From assembly GCF_006874625.1 (NCBI RefSeq), contig NZ_CP030034.1, positions 3,472,001-3,536,000 of the forward strand: a DNA stretch of 64,000 nt. Reading direction: 5' to 3'. The notes under the pieces were generated by a model. It did not search any database and had not been told where the DNA came from. It worked only from the letters and a program-made list of their open reading frames with translations. This DNA is from Bdellovibrio sp. NC01 (lineage in GTDB: Bacteria > Bdellovibrionota > Bdellovibrionia > Bdellovibrionales > Bdellovibrionaceae). Of this stretch, positions 33,181-41,949 are shown piece after piece. The translations under genes were made by a program, and so were the position numbers. The first letter of the stretch is position 1. Each line of letters begins with the position of its first letter.

Positions 33181-35121
33181 CTAGTTTTTGAAGTTTCCGT
33201 TTTCGTCGATCAACAAACGAAGATCGAAGGATCTGTTGTTGATAACGTTTTGAATGTACATCAATGACTTGTACAATTCTTCGTTCGGGCAGTAACCAAT
33301 TTTAAAGTTAATCGGTTCCACACCTTTTGCCGAGAACGTCATTTCATAACTAAACAACGTGTTTGCTTTCGCTTTTGGCACCATTGACATGATGAAACTA
33401 ATGCCACGCTCTCTCCACAATTGAGATCTTTGCATAGATCTGAAGTTTGTGAACATAGCTTCGTTCGTTACAAGTGGATTTGTAATTGCCGAAAGACCTT
33501 TTGCAATGACATCAAGGTCTGAACTGTAATCAGAAGTCCATACGTAATCGTCATTGTTGCCATGTGAAGTAGGATTGTTACGTTTTACTGGCAAACCAGT
33601 ACGTTCAATGTACTGAACGAAGGCGCTATAATAACCCACTGTGTTCATTGGCGGCATATTCGACAAAGCTTCTGGGTTGATGAACAATTGGTGTTTGAAG
33701 TAACCATTCACCAAATCATCAAAGTTCCAGTTCTTCCAATCAATTTGTGCATAAGCTTCTGCTGGAATCGCTTTACGAACTTGATCTTGTACACTTCTGA
33801 AGTCGCGCTTAGAAACGCTACGCATTTTTACTTCGCGATAATTTGTATAAGTGACGAAGCTGCCTGGCGTCCAAGCGTCGTTCGAGTTAAACACCAAGTT
33901 GCTGCCATCACGAGTTTTATCACCGAACAAACCGAACAAGATTCTTGATTCGAAATCTTTTGTGTAAGTATCGAACAAGTAACGTTGTTCATTGTTGTTA
34001 CGATCGTAATTCAACAATTGATTTTGGCTGTAGACCAAACCTGACTTGAATTTGATGACACTCAAGCCCAATTTGAAGCTTTGTGATGAATCCAACGAAG
34101 TGTTCGAACCTTTAAAGATACGGTCGATACGGCGTTGTTGACCTGGAAGATTTAGGTCTTCGTTGAAGATGCCTTCGATATCAGACATATCTGTCATCAA
34201 ATCGTTCGCAAGATCTGTACGAGAAGCCGTTGGATCAATGACTTTCAAGTCTTTGAATTTAACTTTCTTAGACATGAAATCGTCGAAAGCCTGTGAAGCT
34301 TGCGCGTTTTTCAAATCAAACACGTAATCAAGCATGAATACGTCATTGGCGCTTTTACCGAAGCCCAAAGAAATTGGAGTCAGATCCACCCACTTTTCGA
34401 TACGGCGATCAACCACACGCAGACCTACGATTTTAAATTTACGACCGTACTCGAGGTCAGCATTAATGCCCGTACCTTTTTTGCGCATCGTGATCAACTT
34501 CACACGAACTTTGTCGTTATCCATACGGAATAGATGGATCATGAAGTCGCCAGACAAGAAGACATGCGTTGAACCACCCAAGTTGAAGCCACCACCGACT
34601 TCAGTGTTGGCACCTACTGAGAACACAACGCCCACGTTTGCTTGCAATGCTACGAAGTCGCCGACATTCAAGTTGCGAATCGCTTTGTTGGCATTCAAAG
34701 GAACGTTCTTCAACGTGTATGGAATTGCCTTCAAAGAATCTTTTTGTGTTTTGAATTGACGAGCAAAGATGATCTCTGTGCCCTGTTCGATAGAAAAACC
34801 AAATGGAGAATCATTGTCGTCAATGATGTCACCAGGATTGATCTTCGCATTCAAAGAGTACTTGTCTACGCGTGTGTAGAAACCATCAAGGTATGAAGGT
34901 TCACTTTCCAAACGGTATTTCAAAGCTGTGTTGAAGCCATTGATCAATTCACCATCGATTAAGCCAATGGAAGCGCCGATTTCAGCTTTCGCGATTTGCT
35001 TGCGGATTGTTTCAAAGATTTTCGCAGGCTCAAGGAAGCCCCAGCCCGCTTGGCTGGTTGCAGGTGTCGCGGTTAAGCTCAGACCAATCACGGCTGCGGT
35101 TAACAAAGATGTAAATTTCAA
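33181..35121 (-). CDS. Large exported protein of unknown function
   Basis: A 646-residue protein with a signal peptide (MKFTSLLTAAVIGLSLTATPATSQAG). The body has alternating short hydrophobic/polar segments, many Asn, Asp, Phe and Lys, and few Cys, which suits a periplasmic or outer-membrane-associated beta-rich protein. I do not recognise the family. The start is TTG 35121 with TGGAG upstream; that SD can pair with CGCTCCA at 35156-35162 (complement). Monocistronic, between two terminator/leader regions. Confidence 0.7.
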   Translation of the reverse strand: MKFTSLLTAAVIGLSLTATPATSQAGWGFLEPAKIFETIRKQIAKAEIGASIGLIDGELINGFNTALKYRLESEPSYLDGFYTRVDKYSLNAKINPGDIIDDNDSPFGFSIEQGTEIIFARQFKTQKDSLKAIPYTLKNVPLNANKAIRNLNVGDFVALQANVGVVFSVGANTEVGGGFNLGGSTHVFLSGDFMIHLFRMDNDKVRVKLITMRKKGTGINADLEYGRKFKIVGLRVVDRRIEKWVDLTPISLGFGKSANDVFMLDYVFDLKNAQASQAFDDFMSKKVKFKDLKVIDPTASRTDLANDLMTDMSDIEGIFNEDLNLPGQQRRIDRIFKGSNTSLDSSQSFKLGLSVIKFKSGLVYSQNQLLNYDRNNNEQRYLFDTYTKDFESRILFGLFGDKTRDGSNLVFNSNDAWTPGSFVTYTNYREVKMRSVSKRDFRSVQDQVRKAIPAEAYAQIDWKNWNFDDLVNGYFKHQLFINPEALSNMPPMNTVGYYSAFVQYIERTGLPVKRNNPTSHGNNDDYVWTSDYSSDLDVIAKGLSAITNPLVTNEAMFTNFRSMQRSQLWRERGISFIMSMVPKAKANTLFSYEMTFSAKGVEPINFKIGYCPNEELYKSLMYIQNVINNRSFDLRLLIDENGNFKN

Positions 35122-35124
35122 GTT

Positions 35125-35162
35125 CGCTCCAAATGTTTAGGTTACTTAAATGCAATGGAGCG
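35125..35162 (-). promoter_or_regulatory. Inverted repeat that can mask the SD of the 646-residue protein gene
   Basis: CGCTCCA and TGGAGCG (7 bp each) flank a 24-base loop in the minus-strand leader. The arm next to the TTG start holds the TGGAG ribosome binding site. Confidence 0.35.
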
Positions 35163-35306
35163 GAAACTCTAACGATTTTGTAAGGAAGCACAACACACAC
35201 CGGGTCATTGTTTTTTGGCGGTAAACTACTGGAACATTCACCGAAAAATTTTGGTAACTGCGTCCGTATTCCTGGAAAAGTCACTGTCAAAAAGTTCTAC
35301 ATTTCT

Positions 35307-35332
35307 CCTCTGAAAAACAGGCATTTCAGAGG
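35307..35332. promoter_or_regulatory. Palindrome upstream of the S1 protease gene
   Basis: CCTCTGAAA and TTTCAGAGG, 9-bp perfect arms and an 8-base spacer, end 28 bp before the ATG. Either an operator or a leader hairpin. Confidence 0.45.
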
Positions 35333-35360
35333 GATACGGGAATTGCATTGAATACCAACC

Positions 35361-36239
35361 ATGAAGAAGATTGTCGCACTCGCACTTTTGCTATTAACGG
35401 CCTGCCAGGGTTCAAATCACTCGGAAGAAACTGTCCCGGCGGGACAGGAAGCTGCCGTGGTTGGTGGTTATACCGTGGTGAGTAACGGCGTTTTAAAAAC
35501 CAAAGTGCTGTCTTTGGGTGTCGCGGTAAAAAATGTCGACGGAGGGTTGAGTGCTTCCCAATGCACAGCTAGTGCTTTGACGTCGCGCTTGATCATCACA
35601 GCGGCGCACTGTATTTCGGCGAACGCGGTCCATACCCAAGTTGAACTTCGCGATAACAACAACAAAATTGTACCCTTCAAAGCTGAAAAAGCATTCGTGC
35701 ATGCTGGTTATGCGAAAGACAAACAGAACGACTTAGCACTTTTGCTTTTAGAAAAGCCACTTCCGGCAGGAATTAGAAAATTGTCTTTACCTTATCAGTG
35801 GTCAGTTCTTTTGTTTGATCAAATTCTTGCTGCTGGCTACGGCAAAGACAACGGCGTACAAGGCGAGAAATACACTTTAGGGGTTTTACGCGTTACCAAC
35901 ATCCCCGTTTTAGAGTTTGATAAGACTAAAAAAACTTTCGTCGTCGATCAACGTAAAGGTCACGGCATCTGCCAAGGTGATTCCGGTGGACCAGCGATGG
36001 TTACGAAAGACGGTATCGACTATATCGTGGGTGTCGTTTCAAAAACAGTTTATCAATTGCCTGAAACGATTGATGGCGTTCCTGATTTTTGCAATTACAA
36101 AGGCGTTTACGTCAATATCCAACAGGGTGAACTGCGTAAGTGGATCATCGATACTTCAAATCAAGCCATGCTAACAAATGCGGTGAATCCCGCTTTGGCT
36201 GTGACTTATGACTACACCGCCGTGAACGCGCAAGAGTAA
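35361..36239 (+). CDS. Trypsin-fold (S1) serine protease lipoprotein
   Basis: A 292-residue secreted protease. Lipoprotein signal MKKIVALALLLLTAC (Cys15). The mature enzyme would start at VVGG (33-36), which suggests zymogen-like activation. The catalytic triad is visible: His83 in TAAHCIS, Asp125 in QNDLALL, Ser209 in GICQGDSGGPAMV. Cys68 and Cys84 match the S1 C42-C58 disulfide. The residue six before Ser209 is Gly, not Asp, so Arg/Lys specificity is not expected. Alone, with a palindrome in its leader. Confidence 0.88.
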   Translation: MKKIVALALLLLTACQGSNHSEETVPAGQEAAVVGGYTVVSNGVLKTKVLSLGVAVKNVDGGLSASQCTASALTSRLIITAAHCISANAVHTQVELRDNNNKIVPFKAEKAFVHAGYAKDKQNDLALLLLEKPLPAGIRKLSLPYQWSVLLFDQILAAGYGKDNGVQGEKYTLGVLRVTNIPVLEFDKTKKTFVVDQRKGHGICQGDSGGPAMVTKDGIDYIVGVVSKTVYQLPETIDGVPDFCNYKGVYVNIQQGELRKWIIDTSNQAMLTNAVNPALAVTYDYTAVNAQE

Positions 36240-36268
36240 CTTACACTCCGACTTCGTCGGAATAGTTC

Positions 36269-36676
36269 TTATTCCTGGTCTTCTTCTTTAGGCGCAATCT
36301 TTTGAATCATTTCTTTGAACTGCATATCGTCGCTTTGTGGAACTTCTCTGCGATCGAGTGTGAACTTGATGTATTTCACGAAATTATTTTCGAATTTCTG
36401 ATTGATGGTATCGCGAATGGGATCTTTCATGAAGATCATCTGCTGCATCCATGTGGAGTTACGAACCCACACGTACAAAACTCCCCGTTGGAAACCAACC
36501 GGTTCGGCATTTTTAGCGATTGTCGGTCCGACGACCTCTTCCCACTTTGCCCAAAGTTTCCAACGCATAAATTGCTCTGACAACGGTGAACGACCGTTTT
36601 CAAAGAGAGCTTGAAGAACTTCCGACCCTAAGGCGAATTTCTTCTTTTTTTTGCTGTTGGCACCATTGAAATCCAT
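36269..36676 (-). CDS. DUF721 / DciA-like protein
   Basis: A 135-residue protein. The core LWAKWEEVVGPTIAKNAEPVGFQRGVLYVWVRNSTWMQQM is the DUF721 domain (W..VVG..IA....P.....G.L.V.V..S.W...L). In bacteria without DnaC this family includes DciA, which helps load the replicative helicase; that role is inferred. The basic N-terminus KKKKKFALG may contact DNA. The ATG at 36676 is accepted because the domain begins soon after. Confidence 0.75.
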   Translation of the reverse strand: MDFNGANSKKKKKFALGSEVLQALFENGRSPLSEQFMRWKLWAKWEEVVGPTIAKNAEPVGFQRGVLYVWVRNSTWMQQMIFMKDPIRDTINQKFENNFVKYIKFTLDRREVPQSDDMQFKEMIQKIAPKEEDQE

Positions 36677-36816
36677 ACGGCCATGATTACCATAAAGGCG
36701 CCATTTTTCACCCTTTTTTCATTCGGAATTTGAGCTATTTTCCAAGGGCTTGAAATTAGCGACCTTTTAACAGAGCGCGGTTGCATTCCGGGTGTAAAAA
36801 GCGTACTACCTGCGCC

Positions 36817-38142
36817 ATGACTCAAAGCTTGAATAAACAAAAAATCTCTGTAGTTGGAGCTGGCCTTGCTGGTTCTGAATGTGCCTTGCAATTAGCCGAT
36901 ATGGGCTACCAAGTGGTGCTTTTCGAAATGCGCGAAAAGACGATGACCCCGGCACATAAAACCGGAAAGTTTGCAGAGCTTGTGTGCTCGAACTCTTTTG
37001 GCAGCTTGAATCCAATTTCAGCTCCGGGTCAGTTGAAGTGGGAAGCGCAACAATTGAAATCACACATCCTGTCGGCGGCTCACGAAGCGGCGGTCCCTGC
37101 AGGTCAAGCTTTGGGCATGGATCGCGAAGTGTTCGCATCGTTGATCACAGAAAAAGTCAAAAATCATCCCAACATCGAAGTGCGCACGGATGTGATCAAA
37201 TCTTTAAACGATGTACCGCGCCCGACTGTTGTCGCAACAGGTCCGTTGACTCACGAAGAATTGGCGGAAGACTTACGCAAACATTTCGGTGATGAATTCT
37301 TGTATTTCTTTGATGCGATTGCGCCGATCATCGACGCCGAATCAATCAACACAGAAATCGCGTGGAAAGCCGATCGTTATGGCAAAGGCACGGACGATTA
37401 CTACAACTGTCCAATGAATAAAGAGGAATACAACCGCTTTATCGAAGAAATCGCTAACGCCAAAAAAATCGAACCAAAACATTTCGAAACAACAGAGTTC
37501 TTTGAAGGCTGCATGCCGATTGAAGTGATGGTTGAACGTGGTCCACAAACTTTGCGTTTCGGGCCGATGAAACCGATCGGTCTTGATGATCCACGCACGG
37601 GTCGTTACCCATGGGCCGTTGTGCAACTTCGCCAAGACAATAAAGAGGGCACTGCTTTCAATATGGTGGGCTTCCAAACACGCATGGCTTACGCTGAACA
37701 AGTGCGTGTGTTCAGAATGATCCCGGGCCTTGAAAACGCCGAGTTCTTAAAACTTGGCAGCATCCACAGAAACTTGTTCATCAATTCACCGAAACGTTTG
37801 AACAAAGATCTTTCAAGCAAAAATGATCCATGGTTGTTCTTTGCAGGACAGATCACAGGCGTTGAAGGTTATTTCGAATCGACGTGTGTGGGTTTGATGG
37901 TGGCACGTTTCCTTGATCAGAAATTGAAAGACAAACCTTTCACTCCGCCACCGCGCCCGACTGCGATGGGTTCGTTGTTAGAGGCGATCACAGATGAAAC
38001 TCGTGCGGATCACTTCCAACCGACAAATATCAACTTTGCTTTGTTCCCACCTTTGGCTGAAAAAGAGCGTGACAAAGAAACGCGTAAGAAAAAGCAAATC
38101 GCCATCGCACAAGATGCGATGAATGAATGGTTAAAAGTATAG
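36817..38142 (+). CDS. trmFO: tRNA (m5U54) methyltransferase TrmFO, folate/FAD-dependent
   Basis: A 442-residue enzyme that makes ribothymidine at tRNA position 54 using methylene-THF and FADH2. FAD motif ISVVGAGLAGSECALQLADMGYQVVLFEMR at the N-terminus; CSNSFGSLNP, CPMNKEEYNRF, EGCMPIEVM, RFGPMKPIGL and AGQITGVEGYFEST are TrmFO signatures. ATG 36817 gives the usual N-terminus. A strong terminator follows. Confidence 0.95.
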   Translation: MTQSLNKQKISVVGAGLAGSECALQLADMGYQVVLFEMREKTMTPAHKTGKFAELVCSNSFGSLNPISAPGQLKWEAQQLKSHILSAAHEAAVPAGQALGMDREVFASLITEKVKNHPNIEVRTDVIKSLNDVPRPTVVATGPLTHEELAEDLRKHFGDEFLYFFDAIAPIIDAESINTEIAWKADRYGKGTDDYYNCPMNKEEYNRFIEEIANAKKIEPKHFETTEFFEGCMPIEVMVERGPQTLRFGPMKPIGLDDPRTGRYPWAVVQLRQDNKEGTAFNMVGFQTRMAYAEQVRVFRMIPGLENAEFLKLGSIHRNLFINSPKRLNKDLSSKNDPWLFFAGQITGVEGYFESTCVGLMVARFLDQKLKDKPFTPPPRPTAMGSLLEAITDETRADHFQPTNINFALFPPLAEKERDKETRKKKQIAIAQDAMNEWLKV

Positions 38143-38157
38143 CTCGAATCCTAGACT

Positions 38158-38185
38158 GCCGCTCAACACAATGAGCGGCTTTTTT
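38158..38185 (+). terminator. Rho-independent terminator of trmFO
   Basis: Stem GCCGCTCA / TGAGCGGC (8 bp), loop ACACAA, followed by T6. Confidence 0.88.
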
Positions 38186-38230
38186 GTCTGAAATTTGTCC
38201 ACCGGAATCCATGGGAGTATGATTGTTCTT

Positions 38231-39037
38231 ATGAAACATTTGTCCGTGATTCTGTCAGCTTTGCTTTTCTTTGGCTCCCGGTCTTTTGCGACGGTCACGG
38301 CACCGACATGTTCAACGACTTACCGAACTGCCGTTAATGAATCTGAACCGCTTTACTATCGGGACGACCAGCATAACAAATATGTCGGAATTTCCTCTGA
38401 CGTGATTGATGAACTTGCAAAAAGAACCGGCTGTAATTTTGAAGCACAACAGATCAATCGTTCTAAGCTCTATCAAGAAATGTCATCGTTTCGTGTCGAC
38501 CTGGCATTAGTCACGATTCGCAATAATCGCTATGACAAAGTCGGCAAGTTTTTACCCATCACTTCGATTCAACGCGAAGTCGCTGGTCCGAAAGAGCTGG
38601 TACACGTGCACTCTTCGATTCAGGATTTCATAAACAATATTCGTGTGAAATTCATTATTCTGCCGGGCGCACCGTTCTTCTTTACTCCAGAAGAATCAGC
38701 TCGTTTGGAAAAAGAGGGTCGCTTTATGACGACGACCTCTTTACAAGAAGCTTATGCCTTGCTGGTACGCTCTAAAAATACCGTGATCATGCAGACCACG
38801 TTTGTTCAGGACTATTTCTTTGCAAAAATGAAGTTGGATCGCAATTTCGCGCGCATCCCTGATCGTAAGACAACCTTTGAAATTGGCGCATATTATATAG
38901 TCAAAAAAAGTAATGAACAGAATTTGCCGGTGATCGAAAAGACTTTAAAACAGATTGCCAGTGATGGCACTTGGGACCGAATTATCCGTAAACACACGAA
39001 GCTCGCCGAAAACAGCGAGCTTCTGGGAAAAAACTAA
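38231..39037 (+). CDS. Extracellular solute-binding protein, family 3 type
   Basis: A 268-residue protein with a signal peptide (MKHLSVILSALLFFGSRSFA). The mature part has the type II periplasmic binding (amino-acid ABC/SBP_bac_3) outline: EPLYYRDDQHNKYVGISSDVIDELAKRTGCNFE, VDLALVTIRNNRYDKVGKF, and a C-terminal EKTLKQIASDGTWDRIIRKH. No transporter genes lie near, so it may be an orphan receptor or sensor. Its 3' end overlaps tdk (convergent) by 4 bp. Confidence 0.78.
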   Translation: MKHLSVILSALLFFGSRSFATVTAPTCSTTYRTAVNESEPLYYRDDQHNKYVGISSDVIDELAKRTGCNFEAQQINRSKLYQEMSSFRVDLALVTIRNNRYDKVGKFLPITSIQREVAGPKELVHVHSSIQDFINNIRVKFIILPGAPFFFTPEESARLEKEGRFMTTTSLQEAYALLVRSKNTVIMQTTFVQDYFFAKMKLDRNFARIPDRKTTFEIGAYYIVKKSNEQNLPVIEKTLKQIASDGTWDRIIRKHTKLAENSELLGKN

Positions 39038-39651
39038 GCAAGATCCATTTCGCGTTTTAGTTTCCAATCCATTGTCGGTTGATCGACTTCTGGTTTGAAA
39101 TGCTGGCGGCAACGAGCCTCATAAGCGTCGTGCGTTCCTACTAAAACTTGACCCGCTTCGCCACCCGCAGTTCTTTGCGTGCGACTTGCTTGGGCTCCAC
39201 AGACAACACAAACTGCGTGCTGCTTTGTCACACTTTCAGCCACCGCCATCAAAGTTGGCATTGGTTCGAAAGGCTTACCTTGCCAGTCTGTATCCAGGCC
39301 AGCGATGATCACGCGAATTCCACGCTCTGCCAAATCTTGCACGACTTGCACAAGGTTTGCTGAAAAGAATTGGCCTTCATCGATACCAACAACTTTAGTT
39401 CCTGGTTTCAAATGTTCCCAGATTTGTTCGGCATCGTTGATCGGTGTTGAATCGATTGTCGTAAGATCATGCGATGTTACGGCCATCTCGTTATAACGTT
39501 TGTCGATAATTGGTTTGAACACTTGGATTTGCAAACGTGCGAATTCAGCACGACGCAAACGACGGATCAGCTCTTCTGTTTTACCTGAAAACATAGAACC
39601 GACGACAACTTCAACCCACCCTCTTGGTGAAACATAGGAAAACTCAGTCAC
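39034..39651 (-). CDS. tdk: Thymidine kinase
   Basis: A 205-residue type II thymidine kinase for pyrimidine salvage, phosphorylating thymidine with ATP. P-loop GSMFSGKTEELIRRLRRAE, Walker B-like VVGIDEGQFF, AGLDTDWQGKPFE, and a zinc-finger-like part (CVVCGAQASRTQRT ... YEARCRQHF) are typical. Salvage of host nucleotides would suit a predator, but the gene is widespread. Confidence 0.94.
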   Translation of the reverse strand: MTEFSYVSPRGWVEVVVGSMFSGKTEELIRRLRRAEFARLQIQVFKPIIDKRYNEMAVTSHDLTTIDSTPINDAEQIWEHLKPGTKVVGIDEGQFFSANLVQVVQDLAERGIRVIIAGLDTDWQGKPFEPMPTLMAVAESVTKQHAVCVVCGAQASRTQRTAGGEAGQVLVGTHDAYEARCRQHFKPEVDQPTMDWKLKREMDLA

Positions 39652-39860
39652 GGACCCCTCCGACTTTTAACGGTTGAAAGGATCGAATGACCTCGAAAAC
39701 CTGTCAACCGACGGCTCCAAAGCGGCTGCTAAATGCCGTTTTCACAATGTCTGCGTCATAAATCTGAGGCTTTACCGCTTTGTTTCCCGCATGCATCAAG
39801 GCTTTGGGGATACTGAAGTTTTTTCTGATTCACCGTTTAATTCATGAAAAAACCGCCAAA

Positions 39861-39883
39861 CTTTCACATTTAAAGCGTGAAAG
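39861..39883 (+). promoter_or_regulatory. Leader hairpin upstream of the MltF-like gene
   Basis: CTTTCAC-N9-GTGAAAG; its 3' arm runs into the AAGGTG ribosome binding site of the ATG at 39894. Possible translational control. Confidence 0.35.
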
Positions 39884-39893
39884 AAGGTGCTTA

Positions 39894-41318
39894 ATGCTTG
39901 CACAGGCGGCGCGCCGTGGGCTACCTAGGGCGAACAGTATGGCGATGAATTTAAGATTTCGACAGAAATTAGGCCAGATCTTCGTTTTCGGAAGTTTGGC
40001 AATTACCACAATCGTGATGAACGGTTGTGACGCCATCTATTGGCATGAGAACGAGAGTCTTGCCAACGTAAAGTCCAAGGGCGAGATCACGGTCCTAACA
40101 ACTGAAAGTCCTCTTATATATAGTCATTCCAAAAAAGGTGAAGCTTCCGGGATCGACCACGATCTTTTGGAAAACTTCGCCGAACACTACAACTTGAAAA
40201 TCAAGTTCGTAGTCCTTCCTGATGAAAAAGCCGTGTACCGTGCTTTATCTAAAGGAGAGGGCGATATCGCCGCCGCCCGCCTCAGAACTCCGGAAAATCG
40301 TATTGGCTTCCTGACAGGCCCGGCTTACGAGGAAACTTATTTAAGCCTGTACTGCCAAAAGAAGTCTGGCGTCGGCACTATTAAAGATCTTGCTGGCAAA
40401 ACAGTCGCACTTCTAAAAAAGGACAATTACGAAGGCTTCGCATACCGCCTGAAACAGTTGTCACCGGAAGTGATTGTTCAAGAACAAGAAACAACTCAAG
40501 CTGCTGATTTATTGAAAGATTTAAACAATCGCAAATACGACTGCGCGATTGCTGAAAATGCGTCAGGCGATTTCTATGTTCGTTTCCACACGCGTTTAGA
40601 AAAAGTCAGTGACCTTACTGATTCATATTCATTGAGCTGGTTGCTTGCTCCGCAAAATCAAGATTTGCTGATGTTGATGCAGTCATGGTTCCAACAAGCT
40701 TCGCGCGAAGACGAAGTGATGCGTATCATTGACCGTTATAAATCGCCGTTAAGCCAATTGGATACGAAAGACATTTCGAAATTCTTCAGAAGCATTCAAG
40801 AAACTCTGCCAAACTATAAGCAGGCCTTCAAAGAGGCTGCAAGTGAACATGGTTTGCCATGGCAGTTGGTGGCTTCTGTCGCTTATCAAGAATCGCACTG
40901 GGACCCAGAAGCACGCAGCTTCACTGGCGTTCGCGGTTTAATGCAGTTGACGACTGATACGGCTGATCACATGGATATCGAAGACAGAACGGATCCTTTG
41001 CAAAGCATTTGGGGCGGTTCAAAATATCTTCGTTATCTGATGGATAAAATGCCAACGTTCTTGAATTCAAAAGATCGCCTGTCATTGGCTCTGGCTGCTT
41101 ACAATGTTGGTTACGCGCATTTACGTGACGCCCAGAAGTTGGCAGAGCAAATGGGTCGCAATCCCTATTCTTGGCATCATATGAAAGAGATTTTGCCGTT
41201 ATTGGCAGATCCTAGCTACGCAGAAAAATTGGAATACGGCTTTGCTCGCGGTTACGAAACGGTTGAGTTTGTTGAACGTGTGAAGTCATTCTACAATCTG
41301 ATGAATAGCGCGGGCTAA
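39894..41318 (+). CDS. mltF: MltF-like membrane-bound lytic transglycosylase
   Basis: A 474-residue peptidoglycan-cleaving lipoprotein. The lipobox is around TTIVMNGC (Cys about 46), followed by a family 3 solute-binding domain (about 55-285, KGEITVLTTESPLIYS ... GIDHDLLENFAEHY) and an SLT transglycosylase domain (about 320-450). The catalytic Glu is in VAYQESHWDPEARS, and GVRGLMQLT and LAAYNVGYAHLRDA follow, as in MltF. ATG 39894 has AAGGTG upstream; later ATGs at 39939 and 39945 are possible. Confidence 0.88.
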   Translation: MLAQAARRGLPRANSMAMNLRFRQKLGQIFVFGSLAITTIVMNGCDAIYWHENESLANVKSKGEITVLTTESPLIYSHSKKGEASGIDHDLLENFAEHYNLKIKFVVLPDEKAVYRALSKGEGDIAAARLRTPENRIGFLTGPAYEETYLSLYCQKKSGVGTIKDLAGKTVALLKKDNYEGFAYRLKQLSPEVIVQEQETTQAADLLKDLNNRKYDCAIAENASGDFYVRFHTRLEKVSDLTDSYSLSWLLAPQNQDLLMLMQSWFQQASREDEVMRIIDRYKSPLSQLDTKDISKFFRSIQETLPNYKQAFKEAASEHGLPWQLVASVAYQESHWDPEARSFTGVRGLMQLTTDTADHMDIEDRTDPLQSIWGGSKYLRYLMDKMPTFLNSKDRLSLALAAYNVGYAHLRDAQKLAEQMGRNPYSWHHMKEILPLLADPSYAEKLEYGFARGYETVEFVERVKSFYNLMNSAG

Positions 41319-41339
41319 TTCTGCCGACGCCTGTGTTTG

Positions 41340-41363
41340 TTTAGTTTTATTTCTGAAACTAAA
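41340..41363 (+). terminator. Possible AT-rich terminator after the MltF-like gene
   Basis: TTTAGTTT / AAACTAAA with an 8-base loop, followed by TTT. Low GC, so weak. Confidence 0.35.
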
Positions 41364-41399
41364 TTTGCTTGATTAAATTCTTAGGCTCATTGTTAAAAG

Positions 41400-41912
41400 A
41401 TGTTTTGGCGATTCTGCGGTTACTTCGTAGCTGGAGTTTCTGTTATGTGTTCTGCTTTGATGGCAGGCGTGTCGCAAATCTATGTCTTTGCGATGATGCG
41501 CTATTTCGAACGCAGCAGTTTAAATGAGTTCCTTGAATACTATCGAGCCATTGGCAAAACCACGCGCTTACCAGTCGCTTTGACTTATCTTACAATGATT
41601 TGTTCGTCGATCTTGTGGCTTTACGCTTTACGTAGACAACATCGTTCATTGCCATTTTATATGGTGATTGGAGTTTTACTTTGTCAATTGCAGGAAGCTT
41701 CTTTGTCGTATTTTGGGCATTATAAAATCAATGACATGCTAATGGCATACGCGAATAGCAATACCGTCGTTCAAGAATGGCAAAGCCTGCGCGAAGAACT
41801 CAATCAATTCTATTATCTGCATTTTGCGATGAATTTAACCGCGTTCGTGATCGGTCTCGCTGCGATCTTTATTGTGAAAGGAATTTTCTTTCACAACAAA
41901 CCCATAAACTAA
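41400..41912 (+). CDS. Small integral membrane protein, unknown
   Basis: A 170-residue protein with about four hydrophobic segments (about 5-30, 55-75, 80-98, 140-160) joined by short charged loops. No family is recognised. No good SD is seen before the ATG. It lies between the MltF-like gene and the convergent glmS, and ends at a shared terminator. Confidence 0.6.
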   Translation: MFWRFCGYFVAGVSVMCSALMAGVSQIYVFAMMRYFERSSLNEFLEYYRAIGKTTRLPVALTYLTMICSSILWLYALRRQHRSLPFYMVIGVLLCQLQEASLSYFGHYKINDMLMAYANSNTVVQEWQSLREELNQFYYLHFAMNLTAFVIGLAAIFIVKGIFFHNKPIN

Positions 41913-41913
41913 A

Positions 41914-41947
41914 AAAGCCCCAAGTTCCCTTTGGGGCTTTTTCATTT
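41914..41947. terminator. Bidirectional terminator between the membrane protein gene and glmS
   Basis: Stem AAAGCCCCAA / TTGGGGCTTT (10 bp, 7-base loop) with A-rich and T-rich flanks on the two sides. Confidence 0.9.
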
Positions 41948-41949
41948 TT

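Noticed and set aside
35200-35300. Possible small gene between the 646-residue protein and the protease
   Set aside because: Only a minus-strand frame at 35030-35290 that overlaps a confident gene; no SD.
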